A stretch of DNA of 64,000 nucleotides from Rhodospirillales bacterium. GTDB taxonomy: Bacteria > Pseudomonadota > Alphaproteobacteria > Micavibrionales > Micavibrionaceae. The DNA lies in assembly GCA_020638155.1 (NCBI GenBank), contig JACKJB010000001.1:372001-436000 (forward strand). Direction: 5' to 3'. Position 1 is the stretch's first letter. Every line of letters begins with the position of its first letter. This document shows positions 52,960-62,473 of this stretch, piece by piece. The notes below the pieces were generated by a model, which did no database searches, had not been told where the DNA came from, and was given only the letters and a program-made list of their open reading frames with translations. The position numbers were made by a program, and so were the translations under genes.

Positions 52960-53553
52960 ATGGTTTATCAACTAAGTAAAGCTTCGATCCTTGTTGTTGA
53001 CGATATGCAGCCGATGCTGGCGCTGACGTCTTCGCTGCTGAAAATTTTCGGGTTTGAGAATATTATTCTCGCTCATGACGCCGAGGAAGGGTTTCGCAAG
53101 TTCTGCGAACATAACCCGGATATCGTGCTGACCGATTGGCTGATGGCACCGTATGACGGGACGGAGCTGATCCATAAAATCCGCAATGATGATGCATCGC
53201 CTAACAAGTTTGTGCCGATTATCATGATGACCGGGTACAGTCATAAAATCCGGGTCGAGCAGGCGCGGGATTCCGGGGTGACGGAATTTCTCGTCAAGCC
53301 GTTCCGGGCGAAAGACCTGTTTGCGCGGGTGGAACAGTTGATTGAAAAGCCGCGGCGCTTTGTTGACGCCCGGAGCTTTTTCGGACCGGATCGCCGCCGT
53401 AAGAAACCTGCTGATTATATGGGACCGTTCCGCCGGGGTGCCGATGAGTTCCAGGAAATCGCCATGATGGAGAAAAATGAAGCGGTTACCTTGCTGCGTG
53501 AGCTAAAGAAGAAAGCAAAAGAAACGGCCCGAGACAAAAAGGATAAGGAATGA
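52960..53553 (+). CDS. Single-domain response regulator with basic C-terminal tail
   Basis: Receiver domain at residues ~8-125: ILVVDDMQPML (acidic pair), phospho-acceptor aspartate in DIVLTDWLMAPYDG, IIMMTGYS and the lysine of EFLVKPFRAKDL. After it, a FFGPDRRRKKP...GPFRRG tail that I have seen in CheY-like proteins of alphaproteobacteria, and a lysine-rich end. No DNA-binding domain, so it signals by protein contact. Stop overlaps the next start (ATGA). Confidence 0.85.
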   Translation: MVYQLSKASILVVDDMQPMLALTSSLLKIFGFENIILAHDAEEGFRKFCEHNPDIVLTDWLMAPYDGTELIHKIRNDDASPNKFVPIIMMTGYSHKIRVEQARDSGVTEFLVKPFRAKDLFARVEQLIEKPRRFVDARSFFGPDRRRKKPADYMGPFRRGADEFQEIAMMEKNEAVTLLRELKKKAKETARDKKDKE

Positions 53554-54077
53554 CCGACCGGAAGGCTGAAAGCGAGAATTCTGATCCGAACGTAAGGTTT
53601 ATCGACCCGCCGAATATCCTGCGTCAAAAAGTCGGGATTGGTGGGATCGAACCGATGCGCGTACAGCGCGCGGAAGATTTTATCGATGATAATCAGCTTG
53701 ATTTCGGGCCATATGCGCTGGACCTTATGGCGCGGCTGGACAAGATTGTTGCCGACAGTAAAAAGGGTACGATCAAGGGTGATAAAGCCATTGACGACAT
53801 GACCAAGCCGATTATGGAGCTGAAAGCCAATGGCGGTATGTTTAAATATATGCTGGTGTCTGAAATTGCCGATATCGTCCTGAATTTCCTGGAGAATATT
53901 TCCGAGCTTAATGACGATGTGTATGAGATTATCGATGCGCACCAGAATACGTTGCAGGTGATTATCGGGAATAAGCTGCGCGGAAGCGGCGGGCGTGAAG
54001 GCAAGGCGCTGGCAGAGGCTCTGTATCAGGCTTGTAAGCGTTTTTATAAGAAGCATAATATCAAGCCGCGTGGCTAG
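53550..54077 (+). CDS. Partner protein of the response regulator, 175 aa
   Basis: Not recognised. Helical, with FRAEDFIDDNQL-like N-terminus (QRAEDFIDDNQLDFGPYAL) and KANGGMFKYMLVSEIADIVLNFLE, NTLQVIIGNKLRG, ALAEALYQACKRFYKKHNI. It could be a helical phosphotransfer or CheZ-like regulator, but no conserved histidine or glutamine motif is evident. Translated together with the receiver protein. Confidence 0.7.
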   Translation: MTDRKAESENSDPNVRFIDPPNILRQKVGIGGIEPMRVQRAEDFIDDNQLDFGPYALDLMARLDKIVADSKKGTIKGDKAIDDMTKPIMELKANGGMFKYMLVSEIADIVLNFLENISELNDDVYEIIDAHQNTLQVIIGNKLRGSGGREGKALAEALYQACKRFYKKHNIKPRG

Positions 54078-54161
54078 GGGCGTGTTAACCGCGGCTTAAG
54101 GGGATTATGCTATGCTGAAATTTAATGTGATATCAAAAGGTTAAGGAAGGATTCCGAACCG

Positions 54162-54341
54162 ATGGCAGGCGTATCTGCAGGCATAGCCGCCCAGGTGGCG
54201 TTAACACAACAGGCGATCGCGCTTGAAGTTCTCAAACAAAGTGTAGAATTACAGCAGCAGGCTGCGGCTGCATTAATCGATGCCGTTGCCAGTGTCCCCG
54301 TGTCCGGGTCATTGGGTGTGAATATCAATATCTCTGCTTAA
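54162..54341 (+). CDS. YjfB-like putative motility protein, 59 aa
   Basis: Small gene with AAGGAAGG ~10 bases upstream. Sequence MAGVSAGIAAQVALTQQAIA is followed by LEVLKQSVELQQQAAAALID and ends PVSGSLGVNINISA, matching the short alpha-helical YjfB/putative motility family (Q..Q...VLK..L..Q...A..L..). It follows the response-regulator pair by 84 bases, consistent with a motility or chemotaxis role. Family match by pattern only. Confidence 0.72.
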   Translation: MAGVSAGIAAQVALTQQAIALEVLKQSVELQQQAAAALIDAVASVPVSGSLGVNINISA

Positions 54342-54350
54342 TGAAAGTGC

Positions 54351-54794
54351 TTAGCGGTAGGGCCTGATTACTTCATTTAAATCTTTTGGTCTCAGATTTC
54401 GGGCTTTTTCTAAATCATCTTCGGGTAAGGCGCGTGCCAGATTCCAGGCAAAGCGTTGCGGGTTGAATGTGGTTACGGATTCAATTGTCGCAATATGCGT
54501 TTCGTCTGCACTGACAAAGCACAGGCCGTAATGGCCGTAGCCTTCGTAATGCGTTGCCTGCATCGTGGTCTTAATGCCTGCGGCTTTAAAGGCGTTGTTG
54601 AGGTCGCTGCCAAAATAATCGCAGATTGCTTTCACGCCTTCCGTCTGCCGTCGCTTCTCTGCGCGTGTTTGCCATTCTTGTTCGGCCTGCTGTGATAACA
54701 GGGTTAGGAAATCATGGTCCGGCGCTGCGGCCGCTGTTGCAGACAGCAGGCCTCCAATGGCTGCGGCGGTGAATATCGGTGTGGCCCTTTTCAT
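54351..54794 (-). CDS. Secreted hypothetical protein, 147 aa
   Basis: Signal peptide (TPIFTAAAIGGLLSATAAAA) then a mature domain with two cysteines (AICDYFG; GLCFVSADETHIAT) and pattern NPQRFAWNLARALPEDDLEKARNLRPKDLNEVIRPY (ends with a helix). Not recognised. Confidence 0.7.
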   Translation of the reverse strand: MKRATPIFTAAAIGGLLSATAAAAPDHDFLTLLSQQAEQEWQTRAEKRRQTEGVKAICDYFGSDLNNAFKAAGIKTTMQATHYEGYGHYGLCFVSADETHIATIESVTTFNPQRFAWNLARALPEDDLEKARNLRPKDLNEVIRPYR

Positions 54795-54858
54795 ACTTAT
54801 CCTTTTGTTTCTGGATAAGTTTATAGAGCATATATTTATCTTATGTCAATTTGTGGCG

Positions 54859-55797
54859 CTAGGCTTTGGTCTGGGTGACTTCGCCGACAAGGTGCAGGTT
54901 GTCCTGGATGTCCCCCAGATAGGCATAGGAGTCCTGTGCACCCTTGGCGCGGCAGGCAAGTGATCCGGCAACAGAGGCCATTTTCATGGCTTCGATGATA
55001 CCGCGTTTGTCATGGATGGCGGCGGCGAAGGTGCCGCAATAGGCGTCGCCTGCGCCGGTGGTATCCACGACATTTTCTTGTATGACGGCAGGGACGGTAA
55101 TCAGGGCGCCGTCTTTGGTACAGGCGACCGAGCCTTGTTCGCTGAGCGTGATAATGCAGGTCAGCTTGCCTTGCTGTGAAAGCGCCCGCGCCAGCTTCAT
55201 CGCGTCTTTTTCTACGGTCAGGCCAAACATTTCGGCCATTTGTCGGGCCTCCAGCCCGTTGACGATCAGGTAATCGAGCTTTTCCAGCGCGCTTTGCGGG
55301 ATATGGATCGCCGGGGCAAGGTTCAGGATCGTCGTGGTGCCGTGGTCGTGTGCGCGGCGGATCAGCTCCCAGTTTTCTTCCGGGGGCATTTCCATCTGCA
55401 TCAAAACGGCGTTATCCGGTTTCAGGATTTCATCAGGAACCTGGTCGGCTTTGGCCTGGCTGTTGGCACCGGACGCAACGACAATCTGGTTGTGTCCGGC
55501 CTTGTCTGTCACGATAACGGCGCAGCCTGTGGCAAGATCCGGGGATTCCGCGACACCTGTTGTCATGACACCGTCGCGGCGCAGGCTGCGCAGCATCCGC
55601 AGGGCCGGGCCATCGTCGCCGACACAGCCGACAAGCGCAACTTTTGTGCCGAGGCGGGATGCAGCCAGGGCCTGGTTGGCCCCTTTGCCGCCGGAAGTGA
55701 TTTCATAGTCGCCGCATAAGACGGTTTCGCCCGGCTGCGGCAGGTGATCTGCCGGGAAAACCATGTCCATATTTATCGAACCGAATACAATAAGCAT
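54859..55797 (-). CDS. rbsK: Ribokinase (PfkB family)
   Basis: Phosphorylates ribose to ribose-5-phosphate. GSINMDMVFPADHLPQPGETV and SGGKGANQALAASRLG match ribokinase substrate loops, and DTTGAGDAYCGTFAAA is the PfkB anion-hole/base motif. 312 residues is normal. No ribose transporter nearby. Divergent from hemA. Confidence 0.9.
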   Translation of the reverse strand: MLIVFGSINMDMVFPADHLPQPGETVLCGDYEITSGGKGANQALAASRLGTKVALVGCVGDDGPALRMLRSLRRDGVMTTGVAESPDLATGCAVIVTDKAGHNQIVVASGANSQAKADQVPDEILKPDNAVLMQMEMPPEENWELIRRAHDHGTTTILNLAPAIHIPQSALEKLDYLIVNGLEARQMAEMFGLTVEKDAMKLARALSQQGKLTCIITLSEQGSVACTKDGALITVPAVIQENVVDTTGAGDAYCGTFAAAIHDKRGIIEAMKMASVAGSLACRAKGAQDSYAYLGDIQDNLHLVGEVTQTKA

Positions 55798-55886
55798 TAA
55801 GTGTTGCCCCTTAGCTTTATAGTCTATATTAAATTAGAGTGATATTATAGACGGAATAAGCGCAATCATTCGCCGGGGTATAAGCT

Positions 55887-57107
55887 ATGGATTATAATGA
55901 GTTTTTTGCCGGAAAGGTCCAGGATCTAAGGGAAGAGGGACGGTACCGTACCTTTGCCACGCTGGAGCGGATTGTCGGCGAATTTCCCCGCGCTTTGTAT
56001 CATGCTCCCGATGGATCCGCCCGTGAAGTGACGATTTGGTGCAGTAATGACTACCTGGGTATGGGGCAGAATCCTGTTGTCCTGGATGCGATGAAGGACG
56101 CGATTATGCGCTCCGGCGCCGGGGCAGGCGGAACCCGCAATATCTCAGGGACAACGCGGTATCATATCGAGCTTGAGCAAAGCGTTGCCGATCTGCATCA
56201 CAAGGAAGCCGCGCTGGTGTTTTCTTCGGGCTATGTTGCCAATGAAGGGGCGCTGAGTACGCTGGTCAAGCTGATGCCGGGCTGTATCGTGTTCTCCGAT
56301 GCGCTGAACCATGCGTCGATGATCCACGGGATGAAAAGTGGCGGGGCGGAAAAACGCATTTACCGTCATAACGATGTAGAGCATCTGGAAGCGCTGTTAA
56401 AGGCTGCTGATCCGAAAGCGCCGAAGATTATCGCGTTTGAATCCGTTTATTCGATGGAAGGCGATATTGCGCCGATGGCGGAGATTGTCGCGCTGGCCGA
56501 ACAATACGGCGCGATGACGTATCTGGATGAGGTCCATGCCGTGGGCATGTACGGCCCGCGCGGGGCAGGGGTTGCCGAAGAGCGGGGCCTGATGGACCGG
56601 ATCGATATTATTGAAGGGACCTTTGGCAAAGCGTTTGGCGTGATGGGCGGTTATATCGCCGGGAAGCGGGAAACGGTGGATGCTGTGCGCTCTTATGCGT
56701 CCGGCTTTATTTTTACGACGGCTTTGCCGCCGGCGCTGCTGGCCGGGGCGCGGGCGAGTGTTGAGTATTTGAAAGTTTCCGATATCGAGCGCCAGCGCCA
56801 GCGCCGGAATGTTCGTCACTTAAAAGACCTGCTGGAAGCTGCTGAAATGCCTTATATGCAGGGTGAGAGCCATATTGTCCCGCTGGTGGTGGGGGAGGCG
56901 ACCTGCTGCAAGATGGTGACGGATATGTTGATGGATGAGTATGATATCTATGTCCAGCCGATCAATTATCCGACCGTTCCCCGTGGCACCGAACGCCTGC
57001 GCCTGACCGCAACGGCAGCGCATTCGATCGCACAGATCGACCACATGGCCGATGTGCTCAAGCATCTCTGGCACGAGAACCACGTGTTCCAGTATGCTGC
57101 GGCGTAA
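55887..57107 (+). CDS. hemA: 5-aminolevulinate synthase
   Basis: Condenses glycine and succinyl-CoA to 5-aminolevulinate, the C4 route used by alphaproteobacteria. 406 aa. YHAPDGSAREVTIWCSNDYLGMGQ, RSGAGAGGTRNISGT, TYLDEVHAVGMYGPRGAG, and the PLP lysine in GTFGKAFGVMGGYIAG are close to consensus. Nothing in the upstream region looks like a known riboswitch. Confidence 0.97.
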   Translation: MDYNEFFAGKVQDLREEGRYRTFATLERIVGEFPRALYHAPDGSAREVTIWCSNDYLGMGQNPVVLDAMKDAIMRSGAGAGGTRNISGTTRYHIELEQSVADLHHKEAALVFSSGYVANEGALSTLVKLMPGCIVFSDALNHASMIHGMKSGGAEKRIYRHNDVEHLEALLKAADPKAPKIIAFESVYSMEGDIAPMAEIVALAEQYGAMTYLDEVHAVGMYGPRGAGVAEERGLMDRIDIIEGTFGKAFGVMGGYIAGKRETVDAVRSYASGFIFTTALPPALLAGARASVEYLKVSDIERQRQRRNVRHLKDLLEAAEMPYMQGESHIVPLVVGEATCCKMVTDMLMDEYDIYVQPINYPTVPRGTERLRLTATAAHSIAQIDHMADVLKHLWHENHVFQYAAA

Positions 57108-57122
57108 CGGAAAGTTTTTTTC

Positions 57123-57671
57123 TTAAAAAAAGTGTCTTACCGGTTTTTTCAAGGCCGCTTGCCAGGCTTCGGTTTCGGTTTCCGATTTGCGAACCCATTG
57201 TCCGCCCAGAGCCATCTTTGTATCCCGTCCCCGGGCATCACGGAAATGCGCGCGCAGCATAATATAGTGGTGCGGCGGCATTATTCTGTAAGATCCTGAG
57301 GCTGTAGGCTTGCCGTCATCAAAATCTTCGACAAGTTCGAAACGAGTCCATTCTGCACCACGGGGAATTAAAGCGGCACCGCTTGCAAATCCGTAACCGC
57401 TTTTATCATCTGCTCCTATCGTGAATCGGGCTTTCCACGGTTTGTCTTGTGCGGGGTATTCACGGTTCTTTCCATTTGGGGTGATAGAGACTTCATAATA
57501 GTAATCTGCCGAGGCAGCCTGCGGCTGTGCATCGGGGCGGTCTTTTGGAGTAGAGGTCAGCAGGACACCCTGTTTTTTCTCTACGTCAATCGTAAAGCCT
57601 TTTACTTTGGTTACAGCCTTTGGACCTTTGCCCGGTAAGACACTATCCATGAATGCTTTAAATAGTTTCAT
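57123..57671 (-). CDS. Hypothetical protein, 182 aa
   Basis: Not recognised. No clear signal peptide. Middle contains DYYYEVSITPNGKNREYPA and GYGFASGAALIPRGAEWTRFELVE, beta-rich, with SYRIMPPHHYIMLRAHFRDARG near the end. Convergent with hemA and 9 bases from the upstream gene. Confidence 0.68.
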   Translation of the reverse strand: MKLFKAFMDSVLPGKGPKAVTKVKGFTIDVEKKQGVLLTSTPKDRPDAQPQAASADYYYEVSITPNGKNREYPAQDKPWKARFTIGADDKSGYGFASGAALIPRGAEWTRFELVEDFDDGKPTASGSYRIMPPHHYIMLRAHFRDARGRDTKMALGGQWVRKSETETEAWQAALKKPVRHFF

Positions 57672-57680
57672 ATCGTTTCC

Positions 57681-58424
57681 TCACAATGAATTTTTAAATA
57701 GCGAGCAATCAAGCTTGCCGTTGTTAATAAACGGATGACCATCACCATATCCGTGCAGTTCGTTGGCGGTCAGCGGTATCTGACTTTCTTTGTCATCTTG
57801 ACCCAGAACCTGGTAACATTTTTCTGCGGCGTGAGCGGTAAGTGCCTCTGTTGTAATGTAGTTGGCGCAATGTAATGTAGCGTTATCAACATGGGGGTGC
57901 GTGGCCAGAAGGGTATTTTGCTGCTCTGTCAGCGGGACATCGAGCGGATCTCCGCTCTCCCGCAAAGCTGAGAGCTTCAATGATGCGACCCGTCCTTCAT
58001 TGACGGCTTGTTCGAATTGATACATGCATTCACCCGCAGGGATGGTTTTTTGTTGCAGGTAGGGTGTGCAGTTAAGAGAACCGTCTGGCATATCATCTAT
58101 AAAAAGTTCTGCACCTTGAAGATCTGAAAGGCGCCAGTCTTTTTTAAGTTTACCTTTTTCGATTGCAGCATCCTTAGCGTGAGCACAGAGTATTTGTGTG
58201 AAGAGACTCTTCGCTTCATTCATTCTATCTATCTGTTGTTTTCGGGTGTCTTGTATCGTATTGCCCAAGCTGTCGATCTGTTTTTCAGTGGCACTTAATT
58301 CAGAATCAAATTCACCGAACATTTCATCATTCATTTCTTCATATTTGCTTTGTATTGCGGCAATGGCGAGTATCCAGCCGACCAGTGCTGCTGCGGACAC
58401 GGCAATAAACTTTTTAGGAGTCAT
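57681..58424 (-). CDS. Membrane-anchored hypothetical protein, 247 aa
   Basis: Not recognised. One N-terminal hydrophobic helix (FIAVSAAALVGWILAIAAI), then a coiled-coil-like stretch (EFDSELSATEKQIDSLGNT), and a periplasmic-looking C-terminal half with five cysteines (LCAHAK, LNCTPY, GECMY, LHCANY, EKCYQV) plus a terminal one (DCSLF). Likely disulfide-rich outside the cell membrane. AT-richer than neighbours. Confidence 0.7.
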   Translation of the reverse strand: MTPKKFIAVSAAALVGWILAIAAIQSKYEEMNDEMFGEFDSELSATEKQIDSLGNTIQDTRKQQIDRMNEAKSLFTQILCAHAKDAAIEKGKLKKDWRLSDLQGAELFIDDMPDGSLNCTPYLQQKTIPAGECMYQFEQAVNEGRVASLKLSALRESGDPLDVPLTEQQNTLLATHPHVDNATLHCANYITTEALTAHAAEKCYQVLGQDDKESQIPLTANELHGYGDGHPFINNGKLDCSLFKNSL

Positions 58425-58596
58425 GACTTTTTCTCTGGTTATATAAATTTTCTTGAAGGAATATACAGAACTGTTTTTTAATATGTCAAACTTTTGAGGG
58501 GTTATTTTTCCATATTTTTGTTGACTTCCCTTTTGGTCGAATGCTAGGCGTTATGTCTTATTTTGGGCATTGCCAGTATTTGAAAAAGGGACGGTT

Positions 58597-61500
58597 ATGG
58601 TTAATCTGGGACAGACAAATCCTCTCCGTGAAGTTATTGATAGGGCTAAAACATACGCTTTCCAACGTGGCGCGAAAGAGGCCGATTGGACAGATGTGTG
58701 GTTGGCGGTTGCTAAAAAGCGTGAATTTGCCGATATCCTGGCCGAGCGCGGGGTGATGACTCATGGCTTGGCTAATGACCTTGATTATTGTGCTAAGTAC
58801 GGAATCAAGGATCCTTGGATTATAAAAGATACAGGCAATTCCATAGGCAAAATGGAGCAGATTCAGGTCGATTTGATTGGTGAGCTCAGTAAGGCTATTC
58901 GTAGTCTTAAAAAAAACGATTACAATTCTTTCGGTATGCCGCAGGATGATGGTTTTGATGCGCCTGTAGAAAACGATGATCTTGAAAGAAACGCCAAAGA
59001 TAAGGCGAAGCAAGAACTTTTACGCGAGATCAGCGCTACGATGGATGCTCTTCATCGCGATACAGAAAATCGTGATGATCCGGAATATATGGCACTCCGG
59101 AAATACCTATCGGAATCTTTGATACAGGAATTAATTGATGAAGGAACATTTGCGCACGGCGTTACTGGCGCGGTTGATGAGGAGTTGCTGTCAGAAGTGA
59201 TGCATATCATTTCTATGAAAGTGCTGACGCCGGGAGAAAAGAAGCCGCTGCATATCTTGGAAAAGATGGATGCCAATCCGCTGGATAAGCCGTCTCCGTT
59301 GAAGGTTGTTGACATGATGTTGATGACGGCACCGCCTTTTTACAAAAAGCTGCTTCACCGTAACGGGTTGCTGACAGACGATACTGAAATGCAGGATGAG
59401 CTGGCATCACAGTTCCCCGGTTCTTTCATTGAACGGGTGGCGTTGTCTGCGCTTGAGGTCGCTAAAGATGCCGGCTCACGCATGGTTGATGAGCGTCATT
59501 TAACAATGGCGCTATTCTCTGAGCCGGAGCTGCAGGTTCACCTGCATGATTTGGGTGTTAAAGACCTGCTGGAGTTTCGAGATACGCTCGCTAAGAAAAT
59601 GTTCAAAGCAGAGCTTGAAGATGAATCCAGTATTCGCGTTTATCCCGAAGTCACCTCTGAATTTAAGGGTTATATCTGGCAGCTTGAGAAATTTTGTAGC
59701 GAGCATAAAAAAGACAAACATTTGCCCTCTCGTGTTTTCCGGGAGGTTTTTAACGACTCTCCCGAGGTTGATACAGCGCTGAAAGAAAGCGGCTTGTTGC
59801 GCCGGATGGTTCGCGGCTGGGTAAAACCATATGGTCAGGAGTCTGTTTCCGAGGAAGAAGAAAAAAAGCAAAAGCCTTTTGAAATTGATGATGAGCAATT
59901 TGAGGCCCTTGTTGCGGAATATTGTGTTGATTTCACCAGGCTTGCCAGCCAGAAAAAATTCGATCCTATTATTGGAAACGATCATGTGCTGGATGATGTT
60001 GAAACCACCCTTTTGAAACGCGGCAAGAAAAACCCGATTGTGATCGGTGAAGCCGGGGTGGGTAAAACCAAAATTATGGAAGGTCACGCCCAGCGTGTGG
60101 TGTCCGGGAAAATTGCTAAAAAACTGATTGGGTCCCGTTTGCTCTCGCTTGATCTTCACAGTATTAACACATCGCCGTTTGTCGGGGTGTTCGAAAGCCG
60201 TATCCTGCCGATCCTGAAAGGGGCAGCGGAGCGGAATGCTTCGGGCCGTTTCCCGCCGATCCAGATTGCCATTGATGAAATGGGCAACGCTATGGATGCC
60301 GGGGCGCATTCCAAAGGCGAAGGCATCAAGGGGATGATTAAGCCGTATCTGACGACGGGCGACCTGTTCGTGATCGGTGCGACGACGATGGATGAGTACC
60401 AGACCAAGATTCAGAAAGACGGCGCCCTTGCGCGGCGGTTTAACAAGATTATCGTTAATCCGCCATCTGTTGAAGAGACGGTGCAAATTCTGACGCAGCT
60501 GAAAAGCAGATTTGTTAAGCACCATGGGCTTCGTATCCCGAATAAGCTGGTCGCAAAAACAGTCGATTTTGCCGAGCGCTACATCCATGAAGTTAATCAT
60601 CCGGACAAGAGTCTTGATTTGTTTGACCATGCCTGCGCGATTGCGGTTAAGGCCGGCGCAAAGACTTTAGGGGAAGAGCATCTCGTTAAAGCCACGAGCG
60701 TTGCCAGTAATATCCCTGAGAATTTCCTGAAAGGGGATGAGCGTATTCGTTTTGCGAACCTTGAAGGGGATCTTAATGAGGTTGTCTTCGACCAGCCGGA
60801 AGCTGTTAAAGCGGTTTCTTCTTCATTGCAGCGCGCAAAGGCAGGACTACGCAGTAATCCGGAAGCGCCAATCGGGACATTCCTGTTTGTCGGCCCAACG
60901 GGGGTTGGTAAAACAGAACTGACGCGGGCGGTGACCCGAAACTTATTCGGCAGTGAAGACTTTCTGACCCGGTTTGATATGGCCGAGTTCCAGGAAAAGC
61001 ACACGATATCACGCCTGATCGGTTCTCCTCCGGGGTACGAAGGGAATGCCGAGGGTGGCGGGCTTGTTAATGCGGTGTTGCAGAAGCCTTATAGTGTGCT
61101 GCTGTATGATGAAGTGGAAAAAGCACATAAGGATGTGTTTAACGTCCTGCTGCGTCCGTTCGATAGCGGTATGGTGACCGATGGCCGGGGTAGAACGGCG
61201 AATATGCACAATACTATTAACATCATGACCAGCAACATCGGCGCAAAAGAAGTCATGGAGCGTGGCCGCGAACTTGGTCTGAACCCGGTTGACGATGCCG
61301 AAGAATGGCAGGCGATGGCGCGGCCGATATATGAGGCGGCTGTCGAGGCTTATTTCAGTCCTGAATTCCTGAACCGTCTTGATGGCGTCATTTACTTTAA
61401 CAGCCTGAGTAAGCCGACGATGGAAAGGCTGGTTGATATTCAGCTTAAGCAAACCACAGAACAGGTTCGTGCCAATCATCATGGTCTTGAACTGGAGTTG

Positions 61501-61821
61501 GCTCCGCAATTCCGCACGGCTGCGATGCAAAAAGGCTATGATGTGCGTTATGGCGCACGGCCACTGAAACGTGCCTGGCAGGATATTGTTTCCGGGCCGC
61601 TATCTCACTTCCTGCTTAATCAGAACGAGCGGAGCCTGAAGCGGAACAACAAACTTATCGTGTCTTGCAACGATGTTCCGCCTATCGATTATGATGCCAT
61701 GCTGGAGCAGGCGATTAATGATATGGATGACCGTGGCAATATCCATGACCGTGTGCACCAGTTGCATGCTGAAATTGAACGTACGCAGGCAATTGTGCCG
61801 CAATTCAAATTAGAGCGCTAA
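58597..61821 (+). CDS. ClpA/ClpB-like double AAA+ ATPase with long N-terminal extension
   Basis: 1074 aa against about 750-860 for ClpA/ClpB. First AAA+ domain: Walker A GEAGVGKT at 484-491, Walker B AIDEMGN, ALARRFNKI. Second: GPTGVGKTE at 766, LLYDEVEKAH near 834, GSPPGYEGN, FLNRLDGVIYF. The first ~430 residues have at least three Clp N-domain-like half-repeats: ~8-55, ~280-325 (VDERHLTMALFSEPELQVHL) and ~359-405. No middle (disaggregase) coiled coil as large as ClpB's, and no clear IGL/IGF ClpP loop. Start at 58597; no clpS or clpP nearby. Confidence 0.85.
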   Translation: MVNLGQTNPLREVIDRAKTYAFQRGAKEADWTDVWLAVAKKREFADILAERGVMTHGLANDLDYCAKYGIKDPWIIKDTGNSIGKMEQIQVDLIGELSKAIRSLKKNDYNSFGMPQDDGFDAPVENDDLERNAKDKAKQELLREISATMDALHRDTENRDDPEYMALRKYLSESLIQELIDEGTFAHGVTGAVDEELLSEVMHIISMKVLTPGEKKPLHILEKMDANPLDKPSPLKVVDMMLMTAPPFYKKLLHRNGLLTDDTEMQDELASQFPGSFIERVALSALEVAKDAGSRMVDERHLTMALFSEPELQVHLHDLGVKDLLEFRDTLAKKMFKAELEDESSIRVYPEVTSEFKGYIWQLEKFCSEHKKDKHLPSRVFREVFNDSPEVDTALKESGLLRRMVRGWVKPYGQESVSEEEEKKQKPFEIDDEQFEALVAEYCVDFTRLASQKKFDPIIGNDHVLDDVETTLLKRGKKNPIVIGEAGVGKTKIMEGHAQRVVSGKIAKKLIGSRLLSLDLHSINTSPFVGVFESRILPILKGAAERNASGRFPPIQIAIDEMGNAMDAGAHSKGEGIKGMIKPYLTTGDLFVIGATTMDEYQTKIQKDGALARRFNKIIVNPPSVEETVQILTQLKSRFVKHHGLRIPNKLVAKTVDFAERYIHEVNHPDKSLDLFDHACAIAVKAGAKTLGEEHLVKATSVASNIPENFLKGDERIRFANLEGDLNEVVFDQPEAVKAVSSSLQRAKAGLRSNPEAPIGTFLFVGPTGVGKTELTRAVTRNLFGSEDFLTRFDMAEFQEKHTISRLIGSPPGYEGNAEGGGLVNAVLQKPYSVLLYDEVEKAHKDVFNVLLRPFDSGMVTDGRGRTANMHNTINIMTSNIGAKEVMERGRELGLNPVDDAEEWQAMARPIYEAAVEAYFSPEFLNRLDGVIYFNSLSKPTMERLVDIQLKQTTEQVRANHHGLELELAPQFRTAAMQKGYDVRYGARPLKRAWQDIVSGPLSHFLLNQNERSLKRNNKLIVSCNDVPPIDYDAMLEQAINDMDDRGNIHDRVHQLHAEIERTQAIVPQFKLER

Positions 61822-62396
61822 ATCCCGAAACTTCCTGCCCACTGTTCCGCGCGGCCGAGGCTCTGATCCAGTGCAGCCATGGTTTTGCCCATGTCCGGGC
61901 TGTCGTCGGTTGACCATGTTTTGAGCGTTTTCAGGTAAAGCGCGGTCAGTCCGGCGATTTTTATCGCCCCGCGTATGCCGGAGGTTTCGATGCCTGCGGC
62001 TTCCAACATCCAGCTCATGGATCGTCCCAGATGCGGCAGGTTGATGACGGCCTGTTTCGGGTCGCACCACAGGCTGTTCAGGATCGAGAGCACGCCGTCC
62101 CGGTCATCGTTCAGCGCGTCAAAGCGTTCCATCAGCAGGTCAAACAGCCGGTCGCGCGGCGACAGGGACGGATCGGGTTCGCCTGCGGCTTCCAGCACAC
62201 GGCGGTCGAGCATACGGCCATAGGCGGCAAGGATATCAAAGCGGTCTTCAAACACATCGTGCAGGTCAGTCATCGGGATTTTGGCATGGGCCGCGATATC
62301 GGCAAGGCTTGTGCTCGCCCAACCTTGGGAAGCGGCCAGTTCTAATGCGGCTTTGAGCGCTTTTTCTTTCACCGGTTTTCTTGTGCTTTTTGCCAT
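61818..62396 (-). CDS. TetR-like / COQ9-family protein
   Basis: 192 aa. TetR-like N-terminal helices (ALELAASQGWASTSLADIAAHAKIPMTDL) then the C-terminal region TWSTDDSPDMGKTMAALDQSLGRAEQWAG, resembling the COQ9 ubiquinone-accessory family seen in alphaproteobacteria. It could be a lipid-binding accessory protein rather than a DNA-binding repressor. Start 62396 chosen; longer codons are weak. Overlaps the Clp gene's stop by 4 bases and diverges from the PfkB kinase. Confidence 0.78.
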   Translation of the reverse strand: MAKSTRKPVKEKALKAALELAASQGWASTSLADIAAHAKIPMTDLHDVFEDRFDILAAYGRMLDRRVLEAAGEPDPSLSPRDRLFDLLMERFDALNDDRDGVLSILNSLWCDPKQAVINLPHLGRSMSWMLEAAGIETSGIRGAIKIAGLTALYLKTLKTWSTDDSPDMGKTMAALDQSLGRAEQWAGSFGI

Positions 62397-62473
62397 TTCG
62401 CCTTGGCCTTTGTGGTTGTTTCCTATACACATAAGGCGTTTAAAGCCGAAATACAAATAAGGAATTTTGAATT

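Noticed and set aside
57108..57140. Terminator between hemA and the convergent gene
   Set aside because: Only an A/T-rich run with a weak stem of T and A; not convincing as a GC stem terminator.
59512..60630. A 372-codon open frame on the strand opposite the Clp-type gene
   Set aside because: It lies wholly inside a gene with two intact AAA+ domains and shows no recognisable protein pattern.
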